DNA from: JAAEUE01 sp039180225 | GTDB taxonomy: Bacteria > Pseudomonadota > Alphaproteobacteria > Rhizobiales > CAJQND01 | Assembly: GCA_039180225.1 (NCBI GenBank) | Contig: JBCDDQ010000009.1 | Coordinates: 1-31,974 of the forward strand | Length of the DNA stretch: 31,974 bases | Direction: 5' to 3' | In this document: positions 1-8,390 of the stretch, one piece after another | Position numbering within the stretch: the first letter of the stretch is position 1 | How the letters are laid out: each line of letters starts with the position of its first letter | The notes under the pieces: model-generated | Seen by the model: only the letters and a program-made list of their open reading frames with translations | The model's database searches: none | Told to the model about the DNA's origin: nothing | Position numbers and translations under genes: made by a program

Positions 1-2
1 GC

Positions 3-1244
3 AAGGCCCGTGATCTCACCCGGCGCAAGGGTGCGCTCGACATCTCCTCTCTGCCTGGCAAGCTGGCAGACTGTCAGGAACGCGATCCGGCCAAGTCCGA
101 ACTCTTCATCGTTGAGGGTGACAGCGCCGGAGGCTCGGCCAAGCAGGCCCGCAACCGGAAGAACCAGGCGGTTTTGCCCTTGCGCGGTAAGATCCTCAAC
201 GTGGAGCGGGCGCGCTTTGACAAGATGCTCTCGTCCCAGGAAATCGGCACGCTGATCACAGCGCTGGGGACAGGGATCGGGCGCGACGACTTCGACATTG
301 AGAAGCTGCGCTACCACAAAATCATCATCATGACGGATGCTGATGTGGATGGCGCCCACATCCGGACGCTGTTGCTCACCTTCTTCTACCGGCAAATGCC
401 CGAAATCATCGAGCGTGGCCATCTCTACATTGCCCAGCCGCCGCTCTATAAGGTGAAGCGCGGCCAGTCAGAGCAGTACTTGAAGGACGATGCAGAGCTT
501 GAAGATTATCTGATCAATCAGGGTCTGGATGACGCCACGCTGGTGCTGGCCAATGGTGAGGAGCGGGCCGGCGCTGATCTGGTTGAAATCGTGAAAGAAG
601 CCGTCAGCATCCGCTCTGCGCTCGATGCACTGCATTCGCGCTATCCGCGGCCGGTGATTGAGCAAACTGCGATTGCTGGCGCGCTTAACCCGGAAGTCTT
701 GTCAAATCCCGATACTGCACAAGGGGCGGCAGAGTATCTGGCCACCCGGCTTGATGTGCTCTCTGAGGAAACCGAGCGCGGCTGGCGCGGTGAGCCCACG
801 GAAGATGGCGGCTTGCGCTTCTCCCGCGAGGTGCGGGGCGTTTTGGAAAGCCATTTGATCGACGGTAAACTGATTGCCTCTCAAGATGCCCGCAGGCTCG
901 ATCAGCAGGCCTCTCACCTGCAGGAGATCTATGCCAAGCCCGCCACATTACGGCGGAAGGACCAGACCACCACCGTTCACGGCCCTACCGGCCTGTTGGA
1001 GGCGGTGTTTGCCGCAGGACGTAAGGGCATTTCCATGCAACGTTATAAGGGTCTCGGGGAGATGAACCCAGAGCAACTTTGGGAAACCACGCTGGATGAG
1101 AATGTGCGCTCGCTGTTGAAGGTGCGCGAAGGAGAGCGGGACAACGCAGACGATCTGTTCAGCCGCCTGATGGGCGATGTTGTGGAGCCACGCCGAAACT
1201 TCATCGTGGAAAACGCGCTGTCTGTGGCAAACCTCGACGTCTAG
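3..1244 (+). CDS. gyrB: DNA gyrase subunit B, C-terminal half (5' end outside window)
   Basis: This is the B subunit of DNA gyrase, which introduces negative supercoils with GyrA using ATP. Reading in frame from base 3 gives 413 residues with no stop before TAG at 1242-1244. The TOPRIM acidic motif EGDSAGGSA is at residues 38-46 of the fragment and the metal-binding DADVDG at 112-117. An insert region follows (about 190-300). The tail contains QRYKGLGEMNPEQLW, the GyrB C-terminal signature. The ATPase and transducer domains lie upstream of the window. The long alphaproteobacterial-style insert and the close motif match favour GyrB over ParE. The stop overlaps the stop of the convergent dehydrogenase gene by 4 bp (CTAG). 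Confidence 0.97.
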   Translation, partial: KARDLTRRKGALDISSLPGKLADCQERDPAKSELFIVEGDSAGGSAKQARNRKNQAVLPLRGKILNVERARFDKMLSSQEIGTLITALGTGIGRDDFDIEKLRYHKIIIMTDADVDGAHIRTLLLTFFYRQMPEIIERGHLYIAQPPLYKVKRGQSEQYLKDDAELEDYLINQGLDDATLVLANGEERAGADLVEIVKEAVSIRSALDALHSRYPRPVIEQTAIAGALNPEVLSNPDTAQGAAEYLATRLDVLSEETERGWRGEPTEDGGLRFSREVRGVLESHLIDGKLIASQDARRLDQQASHLQEIYAKPATLRRKDQTTTVHGPTGLLEAVFAAGRKGISMQRYKGLGEMNPEQLWETTLDENVRSLLKVREGERDNADDLFSRLMGDVVEPRRNFIVENALSVANLDV

Positions 1245-3628
1245 CCGCTGAATGCGGGTTTGAGACTTAAGCTGCCGCCGAACAGTGTGCGGGCTATGTC
1301 CACATTGACCCGCCCATTTTGCGCCTCGCTCAACCTGTCAGCCTGTACGAAGCCAAGCGCGACAGGTTTGCCCACCCGGTAGCCGAACGCTGCAGAAGTG
1401 GTTTGCCCGATTATGTCTGAGCCCAGGTAGATCGGTTCATTGCCCAGCGGCACAGCCTCTCCATCATCGAGAACGATGCTGACCATGGAACTCGTCACAC
1501 CCACAGCGCGGCGCGCTTCCAGCGCGCTCTTGCCGTTAAAGTCCTTCGACCAATCTACCGCAAAGTCCAATCCGGCTTCCAGCGGCGTAACGTCCGTGTC
1601 CAGATCATGCCCATAGGAAAGAAACCGCTTCTCAATGCGCATGGACGTTTGGGCCAGCGTCCCGGAAGGCCGGGCCCCGGCGGCATGCAGCGCATCAAAG
1701 ATCTCGCCCGCATCAGACGCTGCGCAGGTCAGCTCCCAACCGGGCTCACCCACATAGGAGAGGCGCACACCGCGCACCCGCTTGCCCGCAACCTCCGCCT
1801 CGCCATGGCAGAAGAATTTGAGGTCCATTAAATCGCCGGCACCTGCCGCGCCGGCCACCCGGGCTGCTTCAGGACCCATCAGGCCGACAACGGCAAACGC
1901 TTCGGTTCGGTCAGTGAGCCGTACCCGCTCTCCATCCTTCAGGTGACGCCGCAGCCACGCCAGATCCCGGCGTATGGCGGCGGTGCCCACATAAAGGCGA
2001 TAATGCTCATCGCTGAGACGCAGGGCCGTAAGATCGCTCTCAAAGCCGCCGCGATCGTTCAGCATTCCAGTGTAAATTGCCCGGCCGGGTGCCCGCGACA
2101 TGGTGTTGGCGCACATCCGGTTTAAAAAAACTTCTGAATCCGGCCCTTCAACGTCGATCTTACCAAAGCTTGATTGATCGAAAACCGCCGCGGCTTCGTG
2201 CGCCTGGCGCACCTCGCGTCCAACCTGCTCAAACCAATTCGGTCGGCCAAAGGTGAGGCGCGGCTCTTGGCTCTTGCCGAAATAGAGCGGCCGCTCCCAG
2301 CCATAAACTTGCGTAAAGTGTGCCTTCTCCGCCTGCCATTTGGCGTCCAAGGGTCCGGCGCGAAGGTTGCGGGCGGAGGCATAATTGCGGCCCGGATAGG
2401 TGATCTCATAGTGTTTGCCCAGAACTTCAGGGGCCCGGGCCGTCAGCGCTTCTACTGAGTTGAAGCAATCAGGATAACGTTTGGGATCGGCTTCATGCAG
2501 GTCCGTAGGCGTGTGGCCACGCACAATGCAGTGGGCCAGTGCCATGCCGGCGCCGCCACCGCTGGCAACGCCCATGGAGTTCATGCCGCACCCTAAAAAC
2601 AGCCCCCGTGTCTCCGCGGCTTCACCCAGCATGAACGAACTGTCCGGTGTGAAGCTTTCCGGCCCGTTGAGCAAGGTCCTCACCTCCGCGGTTTCCAGAA
2701 CGGGTAGGCGGTGCAGAGCGTTCATCATCATCGGCTCAAAATGATCCCAGTCTTCCGGCAGCAGCTGAAAGGCAAAATCCTCGCCAAGTTCGTCAGGAGA
2801 AATCGCTTTTCCCATAGGTTCAAAACAGCCAATTAAGAGACCGCCGGAATCGTCGCGAATATAGAGATGGGAGTCGTGGTCGGACAGAGTGGGCATATTC
2901 CCGCTTATGCCCTCAACCGGTTTTGTGAGCAGGTAGAAGTGCTCGCACGGCCATACCGGCGCGCCCACACCGCTTAGACCGGCCGTCTTGCGGCTCCAAA
3001 GGCCGGCACATACAGCAACAGCATCGCAACGCATGGTGCCAGCGGTGGTTTCAACTCCGACCACCCTGCCGCCCTTGGTCAGGATGCCCGTAACGCCCGT
3101 GCCCTCAAAAATCTGTCCACCCCGCGACCGAGCGCCTTTAACAAGTGCTGCACAGAGATCAGACGGGCTCACACGCCCATCTTCCGGTGAAAACACCGCC
3201 CCCAGAACATCGTCCACATTCATCAGCGGCCAGCGCTCCTTGGCTTCCCCCGGAGAGATCCAATCCGCCGTTAGGCCAAACAGATGAGCGAGCGCTTCCT
3301 GACGCCTTGTATGGATCACCCGGTCTTCATTGGTGGCGATGGAAAGAGAGCCTTTATTGATCCAGCCCGTGGCTTGGCCGGTCTCTTCTTCCAACAGGGA
3401 ATAGAGCGAGATGGAATAGCGGATCAATTCGGTCAGGTTGCGCGAAGACCTGAGCGCCCGCACTTGGGCTGCCGAGTGCCAAGTGGTGCCTGAGGTGAGC
3501 TTGTTTCGCTCGATCAGCACCGCATCACTGACGCCCTGTTTGGCGAGATGGTAGAGCGTCGAGCAGCCCATGACGCCGCCGCCGATGATGACGACAGAGG
3601 CCTGGCTTGGCAATTGAGATGCTGGCAT
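1241..3628 (-). CDS. FAD-dependent dehydrogenase with folate-binding GcvT domain, dimethylglycine/sarcosine dehydrogenase family
   Basis: Enzymes of this family oxidatively demethylate N-methylated glycines (dimethylglycine, sarcosine), passing the one-carbon unit to tetrahydrofolate. The 795-residue product has the family's full length. The N-terminal Rossmann motif VVIIGGGVMG (about 12-21) binds FAD. The segment SGTTWHSAAQ places His51 where relatives attach FAD covalently. The DAO domain runs to about 390. A GcvT-like aminomethyltransferase domain and its C-terminal barrel fill about 430-795. It is the last gene of a minus-strand operon, starting 15 bases after the crotonase gene, and its stop overlaps that of gyrB. 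The family is certain. The exact substrate is not: the CoA-transferase and crotonase partners suggest a betaine- or carnitine-related compound. Confidence 0.9.
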   Translation of the reverse strand: MPASQLPSQASVVIIGGGVMGCSTLYHLAKQGVSDAVLIERNKLTSGTTWHSAAQVRALRSSRNLTELIRYSISLYSLLEEETGQATGWINKGSLSIATNEDRVIHTRRQEALAHLFGLTADWISPGEAKERWPLMNVDDVLGAVFSPEDGRVSPSDLCAALVKGARSRGGQIFEGTGVTGILTKGGRVVGVETTAGTMRCDAVAVCAGLWSRKTAGLSGVGAPVWPCEHFYLLTKPVEGISGNMPTLSDHDSHLYIRDDSGGLLIGCFEPMGKAISPDELGEDFAFQLLPEDWDHFEPMMMNALHRLPVLETAEVRTLLNGPESFTPDSSFMLGEAAETRGLFLGCGMNSMGVASGGGAGMALAHCIVRGHTPTDLHEADPKRYPDCFNSVEALTARAPEVLGKHYEITYPGRNYASARNLRAGPLDAKWQAEKAHFTQVYGWERPLYFGKSQEPRLTFGRPNWFEQVGREVRQAHEAAAVFDQSSFGKIDVEGPDSEVFLNRMCANTMSRAPGRAIYTGMLNDRGGFESDLTALRLSDEHYRLYVGTAAIRRDLAWLRRHLKDGERVRLTDRTEAFAVVGLMGPEAARVAGAAGAGDLMDLKFFCHGEAEVAGKRVRGVRLSYVGEPGWELTCAASDAGEIFDALHAAGARPSGTLAQTSMRIEKRFLSYGHDLDTDVTPLEAGLDFAVDWSKDFNGKSALEARRAVGVTSSMVSIVLDDGEAVPLGNEPIYLGSDIIGQTTSAAFGYRVGKPVALGFVQADRLSEAQNGRVNVDIARTLFGGSLSLKPAFSG

Positions 3629-3643
3629 TGCACGGCGTTCCGA

Positions 3644-4447
3644 TCAGCGGCCGGTAAAGTTGGGCTTGCGTTTCTCCATGAACGCCTGGCGCCCTTCTGT
3701 GTAATCCTCGCTCTCAAAGCATGCCTTCACCATGGCTTCAATGGCGGCAAGGTCGCGTTGATCCGGATCGGACTCGATCGCCAGCTTCACCGCCTTAACG
3801 GCAGCGATGGTGAGCGGTGCATTCTCCGAAATGCGACTTGCGTAGTCCTCAACATAGGCATCCAGCGCATCAGCGATGACCACGCGGTTCACCAGGCCCA
3901 TGTCGTAGGCTTCCGTAGAGGAGAACTGGCGCGCGGTATAAAAGATCTCCGCCGCCATGGACGGACCTACGATATTCGCCAATTGACGAATGCCGTCAAA
4001 GCCGTAGCCAAGGCCCAGCTTCGCGGCGGGAACGGCGAACCGCGAGCCCTCTTCGCAAATCCGAATGTCGCAGCAGATTGCCAGCGCTAGTCCCCCACCA
4101 ATGCAATAGCCGTTGATCTTGGCGATTACCGGTTTTGGGAAATTGGTGATGGCTGCGTAGAAGCGGCTGTTGGTATTTTTGTAGTGTTCGACGGCCTCCG
4201 GCGTGGCGCGTTCTTCTTCAAACTTAGAGATATCAGCGCCGGCCGCGAACGCTTTTCCCCCGGCTCCTGAGATCACCAGGAGCCTCGTCTCCGGATCGTC
4301 CGCCAGTTGCCCAACCAACTCCGCCCCGCCGTCCCACATGGCCAGGCTCAGCGCGTTGTGGCGCTCTGGATTGTTTATGATGAGCCGGCCCACGGCGCCG
4401 TCGCGGCCGCCCACTATTTTGCCATCGGCAAGTTCTTTCAACGCCAT
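3644..4447 (-). CDS. Enoyl-CoA hydratase/isomerase (crotonase) family protein lacking one catalytic Glu
   Basis: This is a crotonase-fold enzyme acting on an acyl-CoA thioester. It has 267 residues, the usual length. The oxyanion-hole segments are visible: AFAAGADISKF (about 66-76) and INGYCIGGGLALAICCD (about 111-127). In classical hydratases and in CaiD a catalytic Glu sits in a PExxLG context. Here the segment reads VPAAKLG, with Ala141 in that position, while Glu167 (AAEIFYTAR) occupies the second catalytic position. The reaction may therefore not be simple hydration: isomerase, decarboxylase, hydrolase or a variant hydratase are all possible. It begins 10 bases after the CoA-transferase stop, and its AGGA ribosome-binding site overlaps that stop (TAGGA), which indicates translational coupling. 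The fold is certain and the reaction is open. Confidence 0.88.
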   Translation of the reverse strand: MALKELADGKIVGGRDGAVGRLIINNPERHNALSLAMWDGGAELVGQLADDPETRLLVISGAGGKAFAAGADISKFEEERATPEAVEHYKNTNSRFYAAITNFPKPVIAKINGYCIGGGLALAICCDIRICEEGSRFAVPAAKLGLGYGFDGIRQLANIVGPSMAAEIFYTARQFSSTEAYDMGLVNRVVIADALDAYVEDYASRISENAPLTIAAVKAVKLAIESDPDQRDLAAIEAMVKACFESEDYTEGRQAFMEKRKPNFTGR

Positions 4448-4457
4448 GAAGGAGGTC

Positions 4458-5651
4458 CTAAATCACACCATTTGCTTCAAACTGATCGATCTCATCAGCT
4501 CCATAACCATATTCGCCCAAAATCTCGCGCGTATGCTGGCCGATGGTGGGGGGCGGGGCTACGATGGATGCAGATGATCCACTCATAAGGATACCTTGTC
4601 CAACAAGCTTGCTCTTCCCACGTTCCTGGCTGTCCACATCCCAGGCCATGTCGAGATGCTGCATTTGCGGGCTTTCAAACGTCTTGTCGATCGTGTTGAT
4701 CTCCCCGCAGGGCACTCCCACGCCGTTTAATGATTCAACCCAATGGTCAGAGGGTTTCTGTTCTGTGTTGTCGTTCAAAATGGCATTGAGCGCCTCGCGA
4801 TGGTCGCTGCGTCCTTCTGCACTGGAAAACTCCTCCGCATAGAGGCGTTGATCGCCCACATGTTCGCGCAAGCGTTCCCACATGGCCCCGCCCGAGGCCG
4901 CGATGTTGATGTAGCCATCGCTGGTTTTGAATACGCCCGTGGGGATGGAGGTGGGATGATCGTTGCCGGCCTGACCGGGCACCTCACCGTCCATCAGCCA
5001 GCGGGCTGCCTGGAAGTCCAGCATGAACGCCTGGGCCTGAAGCAATGAAGCTTGTACCCACTGGCCTTCGCCTGTGCGCTCGCGCTTGAGCAAAGCAAGC
5101 ATAACCCCTTGGCTTGCCAGCAAGCCGGCACACAGATCGGCGATCGGAATGCCCACGCGCATAGGGCCACGCCCCGGCTCGCCGGTGATGGACATGAGAC
5201 CGCCCATGCCTTGCAGGATTTGATCAAATCCGGGCCTGTCCGCCAGAGGACCGTCTTGTCCAAACCCTGAGATCGAGGCGTAGATCAATCCGGGATTGTC
5301 GCCGTGCAGCGTCTCATAATCGATCCCCAGCCTGTGTTTCACGCCAGGTCGATAATTCTCTACGATCACATCCACTTTAGCGGCCATACGCTTGAATATG
5401 GCCTGGCCGGCAGGATCTTTAAGATTGAGGGTCATCCCACGCTTGTTGCGGTGCAGGTTCTGAAAATCCGAGCCGGCACGCGGGCCGCCCATGCCATCAG
5501 CCCCGTTGGTGTCCTTTGTAGGTTGCTCGATCTTGATAACGTTGGCACCCCAGTCAGCAAGCTGGCGGGCGCAGGTGGGACCTGCACGCACCCGGGTCAA
5601 ATCAAGTACTGTGTACGGAGTAAGAATGTCGCTGGCGGGTTGAAAGGGCAT
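4458..5651 (-). CDS. Family III CoA-transferase (CaiB/BaiF type)
   Basis: Class III CoA-transferases move CoA from one acyl-CoA to a free acid, activating the acid for further processing. The 397-residue product is typical of the family. It opens with VLDLTRVRAGPTCARQLADWGANVIKIE-type sequence (about 15-42), and has the NKRGMTLNLKDP motif (about 69-80). The segment RPGFDQILQGMGG places the catalytic Asp at residue 143. It is the first gene of the minus-strand operon with the crotonase and the FAD dehydrogenase. CaiB, formyl-CoA transferase, succinyl-CoA:mesaconate transferase and others share this fold, so the substrate cannot be read from sequence. The ATG at 5651 was chosen because the conserved N-terminus follows within about a dozen residues. 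A perfect palindrome lies 51-65 bp upstream. Confidence 0.92.
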   Translation of the reverse strand: MPFQPASDILTPYTVLDLTRVRAGPTCARQLADWGANVIKIEQPTKDTNGADGMGGPRAGSDFQNLHRNKRGMTLNLKDPAGQAIFKRMAAKVDVIVENYRPGVKHRLGIDYETLHGDNPGLIYASISGFGQDGPLADRPGFDQILQGMGGLMSITGEPGRGPMRVGIPIADLCAGLLASQGVMLALLKRERTGEGQWVQASLLQAQAFMLDFQAARWLMDGEVPGQAGNDHPTSIPTGVFKTSDGYINIAASGGAMWERLREHVGDQRLYAEEFSSAEGRSDHREALNAILNDNTEQKPSDHWVESLNGVGVPCGEINTIDKTFESPQMQHLDMAWDVDSQERGKSKLVGQGILMSGSSASIVAPPPTIGQHTREILGEYGYGADEIDQFEANGVI

Positions 5652-5701
5652 GGATAGGTCACCACTTTGGAAGAGCTAGAAGATGGCGTCTGATTCAGCG
5701 C

Positions 5702-5716
5702 TGGCAATTGTTGCCA
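5702..5716. promoter_or_regulatory. 15-bp perfect palindrome, candidate operator of the CoA-transferase operon
   Basis: TGGCAA-TTG-TTGCCA is a perfect inverted repeat with a 3-bp centre. It lies in the 191-bp space between the minus-strand CoA-transferase (start at 5651) and the plus-strand GrlR-like gene (start at 5843). Its size and position suit a dimeric repressor or activator of the catabolic operon. No regulator gene adjoins it, so the factor is unknown. The rest of this gap shows no other clear element. Confidence 0.45.
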
Positions 5717-5842
5717 TTTTGTGCGGCGAAAGGGAAGTGGCTCGCCCAGTTCCCTGCGGTCATTTCAATAAACGGTTTGATGCCGGCGTCTTGCGTGCTT
5801 GAATGGGCGGGCGTTTGGTGCGGAAAGGCGGAGACAGGTTCA

Positions 5843-6184
5843 ATGGCTGTTGATGGCATCTGGACAGGGGAGATTCTTGGCCCCTACGGCTGGGAGAACA
5901 GTGGTGTCTATGTTTTGGAGAGAGGGCGCATTCTGGGCGGTAGCAACCGGCACTATTCCTCTGGCACCTATAAGGTAACTGACGGCAGGTACCACGCCGA
6001 GGTGAGGGTACATTACTATGGCCCGCCTCGAACCATTTTCGGCGAGAACCGGGATATCTTCGAGCTGGAAGTGAAAGGGGAGGTGCAGGACGGCGTCATC
6101 GACGGGCAGATCGTGCCCTCAGACAAACCTGAATCCACCGTTACTTATCGGATGACCAAGCGCTTGGATATTCCCGACGCTTAA
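5843..6184 (+). CDS. Small GrlR-like protein
   Basis: The 113-residue product starts MAVDGIWTGEILGPYGWENS and continues with GRILGGSNRHYSSGTYKV and GEVQDGVIDGQIV. This pattern of a short beta-rich protein with a central LGG...YxGTY segment resembles the GrlR family, named after the negative regulator of type III secretion in enteropathogens. Free-living Proteobacteria carry many homologues of unknown role. ATG 5843 is preferred over an upstream in-frame start at 5708 because GGAG lies 9 bases before it and the family-like sequence begins there, whereas the extra 45 residues look unconserved. No type III secretion genes are visible nearby, so the enterobacterial function should not be transferred. 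Its TAA overlaps the convergent permease stop by 4 bp (TTAA). Confidence 0.7.
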   Translation: MAVDGIWTGEILGPYGWENSGVYVLERGRILGGSNRHYSSGTYKVTDGRYHAEVRVHYYGPPRTIFGENRDIFELEVKGEVQDGVIDGQIVPSDKPESTVTYRMTKRLDIPDA

Positions 6185-7089
6185 CCTGCTATCAAGATCA
6201 AGAGAATTGCTCCCACGACAAGGGCAATGCCGATGATCTCAAGCCGGCTCACGGTCTCCTTGAAGAACAGGGTTGAGGCGATGAAGGTGAACACCAGTTC
6301 AATTTGCCCGACCGCCCGAACATGAGCTGCATTTTCGATGGTGAAGGCGGTAAACCAGCACACCGAGCCCAATATGCCAGCGACACTTACCGCACCAGCC
6401 CAGCGCCAGTTCGTAATCACCCGCCCAATCTCACCCGGTTCGCGCCACATCAAGTAGGCCCCCATGATCACAGTCTGGATGACGATGCTGACAGCTAAAG
6501 CGTAGGCTGCTGCCATGGTGACATTGTCATGGCCTAAGGCCAGAGACGCGCCTCTGAAAAACACCACGGAACCGCCCAGGAAAACCGCAGAGGTCAGACC
6601 GATTAGTGTAGGTTTTTCCACAAGCCCAGAGAGCAGTGTTTTCAACGTGATGGCCGATTGACCGATGGAGAGCACGATCACTCCTGCCGCGCTCAATATG
6701 ACCGCGACAATGGCCGGCAGGCTCAAACCATCGCCCAAAATCAGGGCACCGAGAACGGCAATCATGACCAGTTCCAGCTTCGAGAACGTCGTGCCCACAG
6801 CGAAATTCCGAAAGGAGAACATGTAAAGCAAGATGACGGTGAACAGGATCTGCGAGATCCCACCGAGCACGCAGAAGACAAGGAACTTCAAATTGGGCTC
6901 AGGAAGCGGATAGCCGCCAATGGCGTTCAGTCCCCAAAGATAAAACAACGCAAAGGGCCAAGCGTAAAAAAACCGGGCATATGCAGCGCCGTTGTTTGAG
7001 AGCTTGCCCTTGATGTGCTTTTGCAGAGCGGAGCGCAAGTTCTGAAAAAACGCCGCAGCGATCGTAATGGGGATCCAAACCTCAAGCAT
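6181..7089 (-). CDS. EamA/DMT-superfamily membrane transporter
   Basis: This is a 302-residue, very hydrophobic inner-membrane protein with about ten predicted transmembrane segments. They fall in two repeated halves (about 3-150 and 160-302), as in drug/metabolite transporters of the EamA type. Conserved small-residue and glutamate patterns appear in the second half, for example AVGQIELVFTFIASTLFFKE near 260-280, typical of the second EamA repeat. The substrate cannot be deduced; relatives export amino acids, metabolites or drugs. ATG 7089 has AGGA a few bases upstream. It is divergent from the flavin oxidoreductase (108 bp between start codons) and convergent with the GrlR-like gene. Confidence 0.88.
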   Translation of the reverse strand: MLEVWIPITIAAAFFQNLRSALQKHIKGKLSNNGAAYARFFYAWPFALFYLWGLNAIGGYPLPEPNLKFLVFCVLGGISQILFTVILLYMFSFRNFAVGTTFSKLELVMIAVLGALILGDGLSLPAIVAVILSAAGVIVLSIGQSAITLKTLLSGLVEKPTLIGLTSAVFLGGSVVFFRGASLALGHDNVTMAAAYALAVSIVIQTVIMGAYLMWREPGEIGRVITNWRWAGAVSVAGILGSVCWFTAFTIENAAHVRAVGQIELVFTFIASTLFFKETVSRLEIIGIALVVGAILLILIAG

Positions 7090-7197
7090 CGATCCTGTCT
7101 AAAGGCTTAAAACGATTAGTCAATTGGCTTGTGCTGCGACCCCGGTGCAACTATCGTCGCCTCTTGGCCAACCGGATCTGTAGGAAAGACAATCCCC

Positions 7198-8292
7198 GTG
7201 AGCAAACTGTTTTCTTCAATCCAGCTCAGAGATCTCGAGCTGCGTGATCGCATCGTCGTTTCACCCATGTGCCAATATGTTTCCAGCGACGGTGTGATGA
7301 ACGATTGGCATCTCATGCACCTTGGACAATTGTCAATGGGCGCAGGCGCATTGCTCTTTACCGAGGCCACTCACGTCTCGGCTCAGGGACGGATCAGTCC
7401 TGGCTGCGCAGGTCTTTGGAATGATGAACAACAGTCGGCCATGCAGCGCGTGGTGTCGTTTTGTCGAACCCACGGTGTGGCCAAACTTGGCATCCAAATC
7501 GCACATGCCGGGCGAAAGGCCTCTTGCAACACACCGCTGAATGGATCGGCGCCTCTCTCTGAAGATGAGGGGGCCTGGCAGACCGTTGGTCCTTCGCCGG
7601 TGGGATTTGGCTCTGACTGGCATGTTCCGCAAGTGCTGGGCACGGCCGGTCTGGCTTCCGTGAAGCAAGAATTCGTTCAGGCCACCCAACGCTCACAGGC
7701 TCTTGGTTTCGACGTGGTGGAGCTGCATGGCGGACATGGCTATCTGTTAAACCAGTTCTTTTCTCCTCTCTCCAACCAGCGCACCGATGCGTATGGCGGG
7801 ACGGTGGAAAAACGCATCCGCTATCCGCTGGAAGTGTTTGAGGCGGTCCGTGCCGTTTGGCCAGCGGAAAAGCCAATGGGGGTCAGGATCAGCGCTGTAG
7901 ACTGGGTTGACGGCGGGTCGACCGTAGAAGACACCATTGTTTTCGCCCAGGCTCTCCAGGATTTAGGGTGCGACTTCATAGACATAACCAGCGGTGGTGT
8001 GGACCATCGTCAGCAGATCACCACCGGTCCTGGTTACCAGGTGGAGTTCGCCAGCGCGGTGAAGAAAAACATCGATATTCCGGTTATGGCGGTGGGCTTG
8101 ATCGTTACGGCTCAGCAAGCCGAAGAGATTATCGCCGATGGTCATGCCGACTTCGTCATGCTGGCCCGTACCGTGATGGATGATCCGCATTGGGCGTGGC
8201 ATGCAGCCCATAGCTTGGGCGTTGAAACGGTCTATCCCGATCAGTACGTTCGGTGCGCTCCACATCTTTGGCGCGGTGCAGCGCAAAAGTAA
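7198..8292 (+). CDS. NADH:flavin oxidoreductase, Old Yellow Enzyme family (YqjM-like)
   Basis: This is an FMN-dependent ene-reductase of the TIM-barrel Old Yellow Enzyme family, which reduces activated C=C bonds of enones and related electrophiles with NAD(P)H. The 364-residue product has SPMCQY (Cys25, the redox-modulating cysteine typical of the YqjM class), GIQIAHAGRKA (Gln100, His103), and the substrate-anchoring pair His177/His180 in ELHGGHGYLLNQFFSP. MGVRISAVDW and a C-terminal phosphate-binding VGLI...FVMLARTVMDDP complete the fold. GTG 7198 is preferred over an in-frame codon at 7129: AGGAAA precedes it by about 9 bases and the conserved N-terminus (SKLFSSIQLRDLELRDRIV) starts there. 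The physiological substrate is unknown. Confidence 0.9.
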   Translation: MSKLFSSIQLRDLELRDRIVVSPMCQYVSSDGVMNDWHLMHLGQLSMGAGALLFTEATHVSAQGRISPGCAGLWNDEQQSAMQRVVSFCRTHGVAKLGIQIAHAGRKASCNTPLNGSAPLSEDEGAWQTVGPSPVGFGSDWHVPQVLGTAGLASVKQEFVQATQRSQALGFDVVELHGGHGYLLNQFFSPLSNQRTDAYGGTVEKRIRYPLEVFEAVRAVWPAEKPMGVRISAVDWVDGGSTVEDTIVFAQALQDLGCDFIDITSGGVDHRQQITTGPGYQVEFASAVKKNIDIPVMAVGLIVTAQQAEEIIADGHADFVMLARTVMDDPHWAWHAAHSLGVETVYPDQYVRCAPHLWRGAAQK

Positions 8293-8301
8293 TCTTTCGC
8301 A

Positions 8302-8318
8302 TTATTGCGCTGCAATAA
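8302..8318. promoter_or_regulatory. 17-bp palindrome upstream of the PHB depolymerase, candidate PhaR-type operator
   Basis: TTATTGC-GCT-GCAATAA is a perfect 7-bp inverted repeat with a 3-bp centre. It lies 10 bp after the oxidoreductase stop and about 72 bp before the phaZ start. Its TTGC/GCAA core resembles the TGC-rich sites bound by PhaR (AniA), the repressor of polyhydroxyalkanoate genes in alphaproteobacteria. A bidirectional terminator of the preceding gene is the alternative, but no T-run follows. The assignment to PhaR is inference from context. Confidence 0.4.
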
Positions 8319-8390
8319 CTCCAGTGGTAGTCTCCGCCTCCGCGGGGAAGACAACACTTTGATTTTTGGCAACTTTGAGGGGTAGAGGGC

